Notes under the pieces: model-generated
The model's database searches: none
What the model saw: only the letters and a program-made list of their open reading frames with translations
Told to the model about the DNA's origin: nothing
Translations under genes and position numbers: made by a program
Assembly: GCA_963756895.1 (NCBI GenBank)
Contig: CAVWPI010000003.1
Span: 1 to 64,000 of the forward strand
Length of the DNA stretch: 64,000 nucleotides
Direction: 5' to 3'
Source of the DNA: DASUAS01 sp963756895
GTDB lineage: Bacteria > Actinomycetota > Acidimicrobiia > IMCC26256 > DASPTH01
In this document: piece by piece, positions 36,220 through 44,408 of the stretch
How positions within the stretch are numbered: position 1 is the first letter of the stretch
Layout: every line of letters begins with the position of its first letter

Positions 36220-37533
36220 CTACTTGTTGAGGTCGTCCTGGAACGTGTACACGTTCGACTTGTTGCAATCGAACGTGCCCTTTTTGGTCGGGTAGACGCG
36301 CACGAACTTCCCGCTCGTGAACTGGTCGAGCATGAAGCAGGCCGACCCCACCTTGTTGCCGATGTCGGTCGTCGCGACCATGCCCGCGGCGTCGAAGTCA
36401 TGGATGTTCGCCAGCTCGGCCAGCAGGTTGGCCCGGGTGAGGCCGTCCTTGCCGTCCTTCTCGACCACGGCCTTCGCCGCCTGCTCGAACAGCAGCCCCG
36501 ACGTGAAGCCCCAGCTCGCGAAGCCGTTGAGGTTGTCCTTGCCCACGTACTTGACGAAGTTCTTGGTCATGGGGTTGGCCGAGCCCTCGTCGAACGGTAG
36601 GAACTGCAGGGACATGTACTCGCCGTCCATGACGTCGCCGGCCTTGATGACCGCGTCGTCCTGATAGCAGGCGAGCGTGCACTGCCACACGATGTTCGGA
36701 TCGGTCAGCCCCTGGAGCTGCGCCTCCTGCCGCTCGGCGACGACGCCGGTCACCGCCTGCAGGCTCAGGCCGTAGTTCGAGCTGTCGTTCTTCATCGCCT
36801 GGATGATCGGCGTGTACTGGCTCTGGGGCGAGTTCGCGGTGACGTTCCACGAGCTGTCGGCCTTGATCCCTGCCGCCTCGGCGCCCTTGTTCAACACCTT
36901 CGACGTCTTGACCACCGACGGTGAGTCGCTGGCCAACACGAACGAACCGTGCAGGTCCTTGTTCTTCTTCAGCAGGTACTTCGAGTCACCGTTGTTGGCC
37001 CGGTACGTCTGCGGGCTCTTGTCGATCGTGTCGCACTGCACTGCCGGGGGCGTGATCGCGTACCCGGTGGGCGCGCAGCCCTCGGCGGCGTTGGTCACCA
37101 GCGCCGCCATGTCCGGGATGCCGGTGGCCTTGCCCGCCGAGTCGGCACAGCTCGTGATGTCCTCGGGCGTCTGCAGCAGCAACGTGCCGGTGCCGACCAG
37201 CGCGAAGTCCTCCGAGCACGCCTTGATGATGGCGTTGCGGGTGTCGTTCGGGTTCAGGTGCGAGTCGATGAAGTCGACCTGGACCTTGCGGCCACCGATC
37301 CCGCCGTTGGCGTTCACGTACTTGCCCCACCCTTGGACCCCGTCGACGATGCCCTTCAGGACCCCCGGGGCGAAGGTGTTGTCGACATCGGCGATGACCG
37401 CGACCTTGATGGTCTTGGCGTTGACACCGACGTCGGTGCTGCCGCTGGCCTGGGCGCCCGCGGGTACACCCATCAGTGCGGTCCCGAGGACCACGATGAC
37501 CGCGACGACCGCGGTGACTGACGACCTGCGCAT
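36220..37533 (-). CDS. ABC transporter substrate-binding protein, second copy
   Basis: 437 residues. Signal peptide VTAVVAVIVVLGTALMGVPA, cleaved near AGAQA; then IKVAVIADVDNTFAPGVLKG, GGIGGRKVQVDFIDSHLNPN and RNAIIKACSEDFALVGTGTL, matching the protein at 17732 position by position. The ligand lobes differ enough to suggest another ligand. ATG 37533 follows GGGGGAG. It has no permease or ATPase gene nearby and may share the LivHM system. The palindrome at 37585-37608 is upstream. Confidence 0.88.
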   Translation of the reverse strand: MRRSSVTAVVAVIVVLGTALMGVPAGAQASGSTDVGVNAKTIKVAVIADVDNTFAPGVLKGIVDGVQGWGKYVNANGGIGGRKVQVDFIDSHLNPNDTRNAIIKACSEDFALVGTGTLLLQTPEDITSCADSAGKATGIPDMAALVTNAAEGCAPTGYAITPPAVQCDTIDKSPQTYRANNGDSKYLLKKNKDLHGSFVLASDSPSVVKTSKVLNKGAEAAGIKADSSWNVTANSPQSQYTPIIQAMKNDSSNYGLSLQAVTGVVAERQEAQLQGLTDPNIVWQCTLACYQDDAVIKAGDVMDGEYMSLQFLPFDEGSANPMTKNFVKYVGKDNLNGFASWGFTSGLLFEQAAKAVVEKDGKDGLTRANLLAELANIHDFDAAGMVATTDIGNKVGSACFMLDQFTSGKFVRVYPTKKGTFDCNKSNVYTFQDDLNK

Positions 37534-37584
37534 GTCGTTCTCCCCCTCGTCGAGTTGCGCCTGGATCATGACATATTCGGGTTT

Positions 37585-37608
37585 ATACGGAACGCGCGCG
37601 TGCCGTAT
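37585..37608. promoter_or_regulatory. 24-bp near-perfect palindrome between divergent genes
   Basis: ATACGGAACGCG and CGCGTGCCGTAT form 12-bp arms with a single mismatch (11 of 12 pairs). It sits about 50 bp from the substrate-binding protein start and 35 bp from the divergent small membrane gene. TATAAA (minus strand, 37586-37581) at its edge could be a -10. A repressor operator is likely; the regulator is unknown. Confidence 0.55.
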
Positions 37609-37642
37609 TGCCGCAATCGTCCGGACCGCTAGGTTCGGGCCC

Positions 37643-37825
37643 GTGCCGAACCAACGACGAGGGATCCTCTTCTCGCTCGCCGGGATCCTGCTCCTGGCCC
37701 TCAACGTCATCGACGCCGCCGACCGGGGCACCTCGGCCGGGAACATCGTGGCCATCGCCATCGGCACGTTCCTGTTGTTCGACGGCTTCGTGATGGTCGC
37801 CCGCAGCGGGCGCCCGTCAAGCTGA
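37643..37825 (+). CDS. Small two-helix membrane protein
   Basis: 60 residues: a basic start (VPNQRRG), helix 1 ILFSLAGILLLALNVIDAA, a short charged loop (DRGTS), helix 2 NIVAIAIGTFLLFDGFVMVA, and a basic end. GTG 37643. It lies upstream of the hydrolase, in the same direction. No family recognised. Confidence 0.55.
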   Translation: MPNQRRGILFSLAGILLLALNVIDAADRGTSAGNIVAIAIGTFLLFDGFVMVARSGRPSS

Positions 37826-37851
37826 CCGGCGTCGCCGCCGAAGCACTCTCG

Positions 37852-38697
37852 ATGCAGACGATCACCACGACCGACGGCCGGACCGTCGCCTACGAGGTCG
37901 TGGGCGACCCCGACGGCACGCCGGTCTTCTGGCAACACGGCACCGGCGACTCCCGCCTGTGCAAGCACCCCGACGACTCGCTCACTGCCGGCCTCGGCAT
38001 CAAGCTGGTGACCGCCGACCGTCCCGGCGTGGGCGGCTCGTCACCGAAGCATCCGCGCGGCATCCTCGACTGGGTGGTCGACGCCGAAGCCGTCGCCGAC
38101 GCCGCCGGACTCGAGCAGTTCGTCGTGGCCGGACACTCCGGTGGCGGGCCGCACGCGCTCGCGATCGCACAGCGGCTCGGCGATCGCGTCACCGCCATCG
38201 GTCTCGCGGCGCCGATCGCGCCCTTCGACCACGGCGTCGACAAGGGAATGGTGAAGGACAAGGACCTGAAGCTGATCTTCAAGCTCGCGCACGCGAAGTG
38301 GTTGGCCAGCGCGGCAGGGAAGGCTGAGTCCAAGCACTACGAGAAGCACCTGCACAGCTTCGTGGTGCACTGCGCCAAGGAGTGGCCGGCCGACAAGGAC
38401 ATCTTCACCGACCCCGTGCTCGAGCCCATGTTCGAGGCGGAGTTCGCCGCCGCGTTCGAGCAGGGCGGCGTGGGCGCGCTCGACGACATGTGGGGATTCC
38501 TCGACTGGGGCTTCGCACCCGAGGACGTCGACCAACGCGTCGAGCTCTACGTCGGTGACGCCGACGACATCCTCGACCCGGCGATGTCGAAGAGCCTCTC
38601 GGAGCGCCTGCCGGACTGCACGCTCCACACGTGGCCCGGCGCCGGGCACTACGGCGTCTACGGCCGCTGGCCGGAGTTCCTCACCGCGATCGTCTGA
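37852..38697 (+). CDS. Alpha/beta-fold hydrolase
   Basis: An intact 281-residue protein. The nucleophile elbow is VVAGHSGGGPHALAIA (Ser in GHSGG); the oxyanion/His loop is FWQHGTGDSRL; the acid and His of the triad fit VGDADDILDPAM and WPGAGHYGVYG. It hydrolyses an ester or similar bond; substrate unknown. The 3' end overlaps the converging MmcQ-like gene by 17 bp. Confidence 0.88.
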   Translation: MQTITTTDGRTVAYEVVGDPDGTPVFWQHGTGDSRLCKHPDDSLTAGLGIKLVTADRPGVGGSSPKHPRGILDWVVDAEAVADAAGLEQFVVAGHSGGGPHALAIAQRLGDRVTAIGLAAPIAPFDHGVDKGMVKDKDLKLIFKLAHAKWLASAAGKAESKHYEKHLHSFVVHCAKEWPADKDIFTDPVLEPMFEAEFAAAFEQGGVGALDDMWGFLDWGFAPEDVDQRVELYVGDADDILDPAMSKSLSERLPDCTLHTWPGAGHYGVYGRWPEFLTAIV

Positions 38698-39058
38698 GCG
38701 CGTCGACGACGGGCTTGGGCGCGACCAAGCAGTACGCGTCGCGCACGATGTCGGCGACCTCGTCCCAGTCGACGTCGACGTCGAGACGCACGCCGATCCA
38801 TCCCCGGTAGCCGACGTACGCGGGCACGAAGAACCGGCGTGGCTCCTCGCGCACGACCTGGTCCTGCACCCCCGTCGGCGCGTGGCACCAGATCGCGAGG
38901 CGACCGTCGCCGTGGTGGTCGTCGTGGAACATCAGGAACGACTTCTTGCTCTTGTAGAAGAACGTCGGCGCGCCGTGACTGGGCCGCTCCTCGACGTCGG
39001 GCAACGCGAGGCACACCTTCCGCACGCGCACGAGCGCACGCTCGGTCTTGGTCGGCAT
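38681..39058 (-). CDS. MmcQ/YjbR-family protein
   Basis: 125 residues matching the small MmcQ/YjbR DNA-binding-like fold: VCLALPDVEERPSHGAPTFF near the start, LAIWCHAP in the middle, VGYRGWIGVRLDVDVDWDEV, and a last helix DIVRDAYCLVAPKPVVDAL. Function not established. Its ATG overlaps the stop of the enoyl-CoA hydratase (TGATG at 39060-39056), so they are co-translated. Confidence 0.82.
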   Translation of the reverse strand: MPTKTERALVRVRKVCLALPDVEERPSHGAPTFFYKSKKSFLMFHDDHHGDGRLAIWCHAPTGVQDQVVREEPRRFFVPAYVGYRGWIGVRLDVDVDWDEVADIVRDAYCLVAPKPVVDALRRSR

Positions 39059-39861
39059 CACCGGCCCCGGAACCGGGGTGGGCGCTTCTCGGCGAAGGCG
39101 GCCTGACCTTCGAGGTAGTCCTCCGAGCGGAAGCACGCCTCCACCATCGCGTCGACCGCGTCGAGGTCGCGGTGCGCGGGATCGCGGCGCGCCTCGCGGA
39201 TCGCCGCCTTGCACGCCTGGACGGTGAGCGGCGCGTTGGCGGCGATGGCGGCGGCGAGCTCGCGCACCGCCGGTTCGAGCTCGTCGACGGGCACGACACG
39301 GTTCACGAGCCCGACGTGGCGGGCCTCGTCGGCGCTCAGCCGGCGGGCCGAGAACAGGATCTCCGCCGTCCACGACGGCCCCACCAGGCTCATGAGCTGC
39401 TCCACCCCGCCGTACTGGTACCCCAGGCCGAGCTTCGCCGCCGGCACCCCGAACTCGCTGCCCTCGGCGGCGATGCGGATGTCGGCGTTCATCGCGGTGA
39501 GCAACCCGCCACCGATGCAGTACCCGCGGATCATGGCGATGATCGGCTTGTCGACGGTGGCCCACGACGCCCACGCCGCGGCGAGGGCGGCGTCGTAGTC
39601 GGCACGCGCATCGACGGACGTGCGCTTCTCCGAGAACTCGGAGATGTCGGCGCCGGACACGAAGGCGCGCTCGCCCGCGCCCTGCACCACGACGACGTGC
39701 ACGTCGGGGTCCGATGCGAACGCGCCGAGGATGCGCGGCACCGCGAGCTGCATGTCGTACGACATCGCGTTGAGCCGAGCCGGGTTGTTGTACGTCATCC
39801 AGCCGATGCCGTCCTCCACGTGGGCGAGCATCTTCTCGGTGCCGGTGTCGACCGTCGTCAT
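39058..39861 (-). CDS. Enoyl-CoA hydratase/isomerase family protein
   Basis: An intact crotonase of 267 residues: IGWMTYNNPARLNAMSYDM, GERAFVSGADISEFSEKR (first oxyanion loop), IRGYCIGGGLLTAMNADIRI (second loop), FGVPAAKLGLGYQYGGVEQL, ending FAEKRPPRFRGR. It acts on an acyl-CoA, most likely with the CoA-transferase encoded directly upstream (stop at 39872, start here 39861). Confidence 0.9.
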   Translation of the reverse strand: MTTVDTGTEKMLAHVEDGIGWMTYNNPARLNAMSYDMQLAVPRILGAFASDPDVHVVVVQGAGERAFVSGADISEFSEKRTSVDARADYDAALAAAWASWATVDKPIIAMIRGYCIGGGLLTAMNADIRIAAEGSEFGVPAAKLGLGYQYGGVEQLMSLVGPSWTAEILFSARRLSADEARHVGLVNRVVPVDELEPAVRELAAAIAANAPLTVQACKAAIREARRDPAHRDLDAVDAMVEACFRSEDYLEGQAAFAEKRPPRFRGR

Positions 39862-39871
39862 GCCATTCCCG

Positions 39872-41073
39872 TCACGTCGTGGTCCGGGTGCCGACCGCGC
39901 CGGACGCGTGGAAGTCGTCGATCTCGTCGTCGGAGTACCCCAGCTCGGTCATCACCTCGCGGGTGTGGCCGCCGTCGGCGGGCGGCCCCGACCGCACACT
40001 CGCGGGAGTGTCGCTGAAGGTCAGGGGCGGGCGCAGCACGTCGATCTCGCCGCGGGTGGGGTGGGGCACGCGCCGGGTGAGTTGGAGGTGCTGCACCTGC
40101 GGGTCGGTGAACACCTCGTCGACCGCGAGGACGGGACCGCACGGCACGTGCTCGGCGAGGCGCGCCACCCACGCTGCGGTCGTGCGGGTCCGCAGCACCT
40201 CCGCGAGATCGGCGTCGAGCTCGGCGCGGTGCGCGTGGCGCGACGCGAAGTCGACGTACGCGCGGATCGGTGGCGAGCTCGGGGGCGTCGAGCAGTTCGC
40301 AGAAGCGACCGAAGTCGCGCAGCGCCGACACGTTGAGGTGGCCGTCCGCGGTCGGGTACGCGCCCATTGGCACCATCGTCGGGTGCTGGTTGCCCTCCTG
40401 GCCCGGTACCTCGCCGTCGATGAGCCACCGCGCGGCCTGGAAGTCCATGAAGCTCACCATCGCTTCGAGCAACGACGTGTGCACCCACTGGCCCCGGCCG
40501 GTGCGGCCGCGCGCGATCAGCGCCGCCAGCACGCCCTGGGTGAGCAAGGTACCGGCCGCGGTGTCGGAGATGGCGATGCCGACGCGCCACGGTCCGGAAC
40601 CGGGCGGCCCGGTGACGCTCATGAGCCCGCCGAGACCCTGCGCGATCTGGTCGACGCCGGGGCGCGACGCATAGGGCCCGTCCTGGCCGAAGCCCGAGAT
40701 GGACGCGTAGACGACCGCGCGGGTTCACCGCCCAGACCGCGTCCGGATCGACACCGAGCCGTTCCTTCACGCCGGGGCGGAAGTTCTCGACCACAACGTC
40801 GGCCTGTTCCACGAGGCGGAAGAACACGCTGCGGCCGGCGTCGCTCGTGAGGTCGACCGCGACCGAGCGCTTGTTGCGGTGGAGGTTCGCGCCGTCGGCA
40901 CCGAGCGACGAGAACGGGCCGCCGCCCTCACGCCGCTGCACCGCGATCACGTCGGCGCCGAGGTCGGCGAGCTGCCGCACGCAGGTGGGCCCTGCGCGCG
41001 CCTGCGTGAGATCGACGACGCGGATGCCGACGAGTGGCCCCTCGACTGCGCCGGATGGCGGCGCGTACGTCAC
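39872..41073 (-). CDS. CaiB/BaiF family III CoA-transferase (single domain, two frameshifts)
   Basis: About 400 residues, the usual single-domain length. It starts IRVVDLTQARAGPTCVRQLA, has ANLHRNKRSVAVDLTS, the catalytic region RVGIAISDTAAGTLLTQGVL with Asp, and the tail TREVMTELGYSDDEIDDF. An extra G near 40735 and a small indel near 40262 break the frame. The GTG overlaps the upstream SRPBCC stop (GTGA). Unlike the two tandem enzymes at 2980 and 6385, this one has a single domain with the Asp. Confidence 0.86.
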
Positions 41074-41519
41074 GACGCGGCCGACGCGTCGGCCTCGGCG
41101 GCGCGGGCCAGACCGCGGGCCGTGACCGGGAAGAACCGCTTCAGCACCTGGTGCACCATCCAGCCACCGATCGGGTTGGCACCGTCGAAGTCCGACGTCC
41201 AGGTGATCCGGGTGCCGCCACCCACCGGCTCGAGGACGACCTCGGCGTGGTAGTCGCGCACCGGCAGACCCTCGCGCACCTCGTAGGCGAGGCGACGGGG
41301 CGGTTCGAACGCGACGATCTCCTCGGTGTGGACGCGCCGTCCGCGTCGGAACCGGCGGAGCGCGCCGACGCCGTCGGGCGCGGGCACGCCATCCCGCTCG
41401 CGCGTCGTCTCGTCCCACTGCCCCCACTGCGACCACGTCGTGATGTCGGCGACGCGTGCCCACACCGCCTCGATCGGGGCGGCGGCGACCGTCGTGGAGG
41501 CGACGTGGTAGCGGCTCAC
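41070..41519 (-). CDS. SRPBCC-family protein
   Basis: 149 residues of the polyketide-cyclase/START-like type: VASTTVAAAPIEAVWARVAD and TTWSQWGQWDETTRERDGVP start it, VVLEPVGGGTRITWTSDFDG is the usual strand near the end, then a last amphipathic helix. Probably binds a hydrophobic ligand. It overlaps genes on both sides by 4 bp (GTGA), so it belongs to the CoA-transferase operon. Confidence 0.85.
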   Translation of the reverse strand: MSRYHVASTTVAAAPIEAVWARVADITTWSQWGQWDETTRERDGVPAPDGVGALRRFRRGRRVHTEEIVAFEPPRRLAYEVREGLPVRDYHAEVVLEPVGGGTRITWTSDFDGANPIGGWMVHQVLKRFFPVTARGLARAAEADASAAS

Positions 41520-41806
41520 ATCGACAGCGAGGCGATGCCTGCGATCATCACGACGAACCCGAGCGCCATGAACATCAACGTGCGGCCGATCGGCGCCTGC
41601 GCGAGCTCGCGCTTCTCCGACGGCTTGGCCGGCGAGCGCACCGGGCTGCCGGGACGGCCACGCTCGACGGTCCGCGCCGCGATGCGGTCGGCGTCGCGGT
41701 GATGACGCACGAGCGCATACAGGTTGCCGAAGAAGAGCGCCGCACCCATCGCGGCGATGAGCTCGCGGAGGACCTCGTCGTAGAAGCTGCCGAGGACGAG
41801 GTGCAC
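41516..41806 (-). CDS. Small membrane protein of unknown function
   Basis: 96 residues with two hydrophobic segments: LIAAMGAALFFGNLYALV and TLMFMALGFVVMIAGIASL, joined by a charged loop. GTG 41806. First gene of the 41.8-38.7 kb minus-strand operon. No family recognised. Confidence 0.65.
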   Translation of the reverse strand: MHLVLGSFYDEVLRELIAAMGAALFFGNLYALVRHHRDADRIAARTVERGRPGSPVRSPAKPSEKRELAQAPIGRTLMFMALGFVVMIAGIASLSM

Positions 41807-41840
41807 GGCGTCATCGTACGCGGACTGTCCTTGCTTCCGG

Positions 41841-42368
41841 CTACGGACCGCCCGGCTTGAACACCATGAGGAAGAGCACCACGATCATCGAGAGGTCGAG
41901 GATCGGGCCCACGACGCCGAGCTTCTGCCCGATCGACGCCATCTCCGCCGCCTGCGGCGGCGGGCCCCCGACGGGCGGCGGGCCGGCCGCCATCTCGTGC
42001 ATCAGCACGCCCATGCGCTTCACCGCCGGCATGAGCACCCCGTGCGACAGGCCGATGGCGGCGACGTAGACCACGATCGAGAGCCACACCCAGGTCTGGG
42101 AGAACTTCCACACCGAGTCGCTGAGGCCGAGCACGGCGAAGCCGAGGATGAAGACGGCGTAGATGAAGTACTCGCCGATCTTCGAAACCGTCTGGTTGGC
42201 CTCGAAGATGCCGATGGCCTCGGCGATCCGGCCCGATTGCATGCGGGTCTTCATCTGCTGGCCGTAGACCCCGTTGAGGAACACCGCGCCGAACCCGACG
42301 ATGGCGCAGAAGATGTGCAGCAACAGCACGAACTTGTAGAAGCCGCCGTCGATCGTGGCCAACACCAT
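41841..42368 (-). CDS. DUF2269-family integral membrane protein
   Basis: 175 residues with four helices (KFVLLLHIFCAIVGFGAVFL, FIYAVFILGFAVLGL, VWLSIVVYVAAIGLSHGVLM and ILDLSMIVVLFLMVF), a pattern I associate with DUF2269. A Pro/Gly stretch (GPPPVGGPPP) precedes the last helix. ATG 42368 follows GGGAGG. No function known. Confidence 0.7.
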   Translation of the reverse strand: MVLATIDGGFYKFVLLLHIFCAIVGFGAVFLNGVYGQQMKTRMQSGRIAEAIGIFEANQTVSKIGEYFIYAVFILGFAVLGLSDSVWKFSQTWVWLSIVVYVAAIGLSHGVLMPAVKRMGVLMHEMAAGPPPVGGPPPQAAEMASIGQKLGVVGPILDLSMIVVLFLMVFKPGGP

Positions 42369-42460
42369 CGCGAACCTCCCGGGTGGAGAACCGGGGCATC
42401 GTAGGCCGCTCGCCGACGACACGCACGGATGACGCGCACCGATGTGGTACAACGCGCCTT

Positions 42461-43120
42461 GTGCGCGTGCTGGTCGCGAATTGCTCGGTGGAGTACCAGG
42501 GCCGCCTCGGCGCGCGCCTGCCGCCGGCGCCGCGACTGATCATGCTCAAGGCCGACGGCTCGATCGCGGTGCACGCCGACGCCAAGGCCTACAAGCCGCT
42601 CAACTGGATGATGCCGCCGTGCTCCGTGCGCGAGGAGGATGGCCTCCTGGTCGCGACCAACGCGGGGGGCGAGACGCTGACCATCGAGTTGCACGACGTC
42701 CTCCACGACTACGTCGTCGAGCTCGGCGACGACCCCGGCCTGGCCAAGGACGGCGTGGAGGCCGAGCTCCAGGAGCTGCTGGCCAAGCGGGTGGCCGCAC
42801 TGCGCGACGACCTGCGCCTCGTGCGCCGCGAGTACCCCACCGACATCGGACCGGTCGACCTGTTGTGCCGTGACGGGGAGGAGCGGGCGATCGTCGTGGA
42901 GGTCAAGCGCGTGGGTGAGATCGCGGGCGTGGAGCAGCTGCTGCGTTACCAGGAACGGCTCGACCTCGACCCCAACCTCGCGCCGACGGTCGGGATGTTC
43001 GTGGCGACACGCATCAAACCGCAGGCGAAGGTGTTCGCGCAGAGCCGCGGCGTGCTCTGCATCGAGATCGATCTCGACGAGCTGCGGGCCGGCGCGCCAC
43101 TGGACCTGCGCCTGTTCTGA
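42461..43120 (+). CDS. nucS: Mismatch-specific endonuclease NucS
   Basis: 219 residues, the actinobacterial/archaeal NucS length. The N-terminal domain starts VRVLVANCSVEYQGRLGARL. The catalytic part has DIGPVDLLCRD and AIVVEVKRVGEIAGVEQLLR, with the restriction-nuclease-like D...ExK. NucS cuts both strands at mismatches and replaces MutS-MutL repair in many actinobacteria. GTG 42461. It converges with a PadR gene across a hairpin at 43133-43163. Confidence 0.93.
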   Translation: MRVLVANCSVEYQGRLGARLPPAPRLIMLKADGSIAVHADAKAYKPLNWMMPPCSVREEDGLLVATNAGGETLTIELHDVLHDYVVELGDDPGLAKDGVEAELQELLAKRVAALRDDLRLVRREYPTDIGPVDLLCRDGEERAIVVEVKRVGEIAGVEQLLRYQERLDLDPNLAPTVGMFVATRIKPQAKVFAQSRGVLCIEIDLDELRAGAPLDLRLF

Positions 43121-43132
43121 TCCGCCGACGCG

Positions 43133-43163
43133 CACGTTCCCGCGCCTCGGGCACGGGAACGTG
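43133..43163. terminator. 10-bp hairpin after nucS, probable terminator
   Basis: CACGTTCCCG (43133-43142) pairs exactly with CGGGAACGTG (43154-43163) around an 11-nt loop. It lies 12 bp after the nucS stop, between converging genes, so it may act in both directions. No T-tract. Confidence 0.65.
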
Positions 43164-43164
43164 A

Positions 43165-43804
43165 GCGTGGTGCCGGATCTCGCCGACCGGCCCGGGAGGA
43201 TGAGCAGGTCGTCGCGGATCAGCCGGTCGGCGTCGGTCGCGTCGTCTGGCTGTTCCGCGAGGATCGCGTAGAGCCGGCGGGCGGTGTCGGCGAGGATGGT
43301 CGTCGCCGCGGCCTGCTGCGCCGGCGTACCGGCGACGGCCACCTGACGGGCGGCGACCGCGATCGGACCGAGTGCGTCACGCAGCTTGAACTGCTGCGGG
43401 TCGATGCCCTCGGTCACGTCGTCCCACGGCTTGCGGTCGCCCGCCTTGGCCGCCTCCTCGCGACCGGTGTCGGTCAGCGAGAACAGCCGCTTGCCCGCCT
43501 CGGCGTCGGCGACGACGAAGCCCTGGTCCTCGAGCAGCTGCAGCGCCGGGTAGACGGCACCGGGACTCGGGCGCCACACACCGTCCGTCCGCTCCTCGAG
43601 CTCCTGGATCATCTCGTAGCCGTGCATCGGTCGCTCGGTCAGCAACGCGAGCGCGGCGGCTCGAACATCGCCCCGGCGGGCCCGGCTCCCGGGTCCACCC
43701 CGACGGCCCCGACGCCCTCCGCCGAAGCCGAAGCGCTCGGGCGGGCCGTCCCACCGGCCGTGATCTCGGAATTCCTTGTCTGCTTGCTGGCTGCCGTGTC
43801 TCAT
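43165..43804 (-). CDS. PadR-family transcriptional regulator (3' end unclear)
   Basis: The ATG at 43804 follows a strong Shine-Dalgarno (GAAGGAG). After a Gly/Arg-rich start the PadR winged helix is clear: AALALLTERPMHGYEMIQEL, SPGAVYPALQLLEDQGFVVA, GKRLFSLTDTGREEA, followed by a helical C-terminal part to RRLYAILAEQPDDATDADRL. No stop is found in this frame for another 900 bp, inside nucS, so a lost stop or frameshift near 43190 is likely; the end is set before the terminator hairpin. Likely autoregulated through the palindromes at 43840-43870. Confidence 0.8.
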
Positions 43805-43839
43805 TGCCTACTCCTTCGTAAGGATGTCGTTGTAGTGTC

Positions 43840-43870
43840 GTCACTTCAACGTGACATCACGATATATCGT
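43840..43870. promoter_or_regulatory. PadR promoter palindromes
   Basis: ACGATATATCGT (43859-43870) is a perfect 12-bp palindrome, and GTCAC-TTCAAC-GTGAC (43840-43855) lies next to it, in the gap between the PadR gene and the divergent TrmO-like gene. The GATATATC core also forms the operator of the other PadR gene at 56273-56299, so this is likely a PadR binding site. Confidence 0.55.
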
Positions 43871-43920
43871 TACTAGTCGACGTGCAAGCCCTGCACCCCG
43901 GGAAATGCCAGGATCGGGCC

Positions 43921-44400
43921 ATGAGCAGCGGTTCGCAAGGCGCGGAATGGGTCGTGCGCAGGATCGGGACGGTCACGTCGGGTCGTGGCGAGGCCGTCGA
44001 CGACGACTGGGGCGAGGTGACCGCCACCATCACCCTCGAGCCGCCGTTCGACGAGCGGTCGGTGGCGGGCCTCGACGGGTTCAGCCACTTGGAGGTCGTG
44101 TTCCTGTTCGACCGGGTGGACCCGGACACGGTGTGCGAGACGGCACGTCACCCGCGGGGCAACCCCGACTGGCCCGAGGTCGGGATCTTCGCCCAGCGGG
44201 CCAAGGACCGACCCAACCGCATCGGGCTGTCGACCTGCGAGCTGGTCGCGGTCGACGGAGCATCGATCGTGGTGCGCGGTCTCGACGCCATCGACGGCAC
44301 GCCGGTGCTCGACGTGAAGCCCTACATGCTCGAGTTCGGTCCGCGCGACCAGGTGCGCCAGCCCGTGTGGTCGCACGAGCTCATGCGCGGATACTGGTAG
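43921..44400 (+). CDS. TrmO/YaeB-family tRNA methyltransferase-like protein
   Basis: 159 residues. The TrmO (UPF0066) pattern is clear: FSHLEVVFLFDRVDP, AQRAKDRPNRIGLSTCELVA and GLDAIDGTPVLDVKPYM. TrmO adds a methyl group to t6A37 of some tRNAs using SAM. ATG 43921 with an AGGA about 12 nt upstream; an ATG 13 codons earlier is possible. Family call is firm, the target RNA is inferred. Confidence 0.88.
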   Translation: MSSGSQGAEWVVRRIGTVTSGRGEAVDDDWGEVTATITLEPPFDERSVAGLDGFSHLEVVFLFDRVDPDTVCETARHPRGNPDWPEVGIFAQRAKDRPNRIGLSTCELVAVDGASIVVRGLDAIDGTPVLDVKPYMLEFGPRDQVRQPVWSHELMRGYW

Positions 44401-44408
44401 GCGCCGAT

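Noticed and set aside
42251..43804. A 517-residue PadR fusion
   Set aside because: Everything after about residue 205 is the reverse of nucS, which has intact catalytic motifs, so I treat the extension as a lost stop.
43873..44400. C-terminal extension of the Fic protein
   Set aside because: The frame continues antisense to the TrmO-like gene, which has clear family motifs, so the Fic gene most likely stops near 44409.
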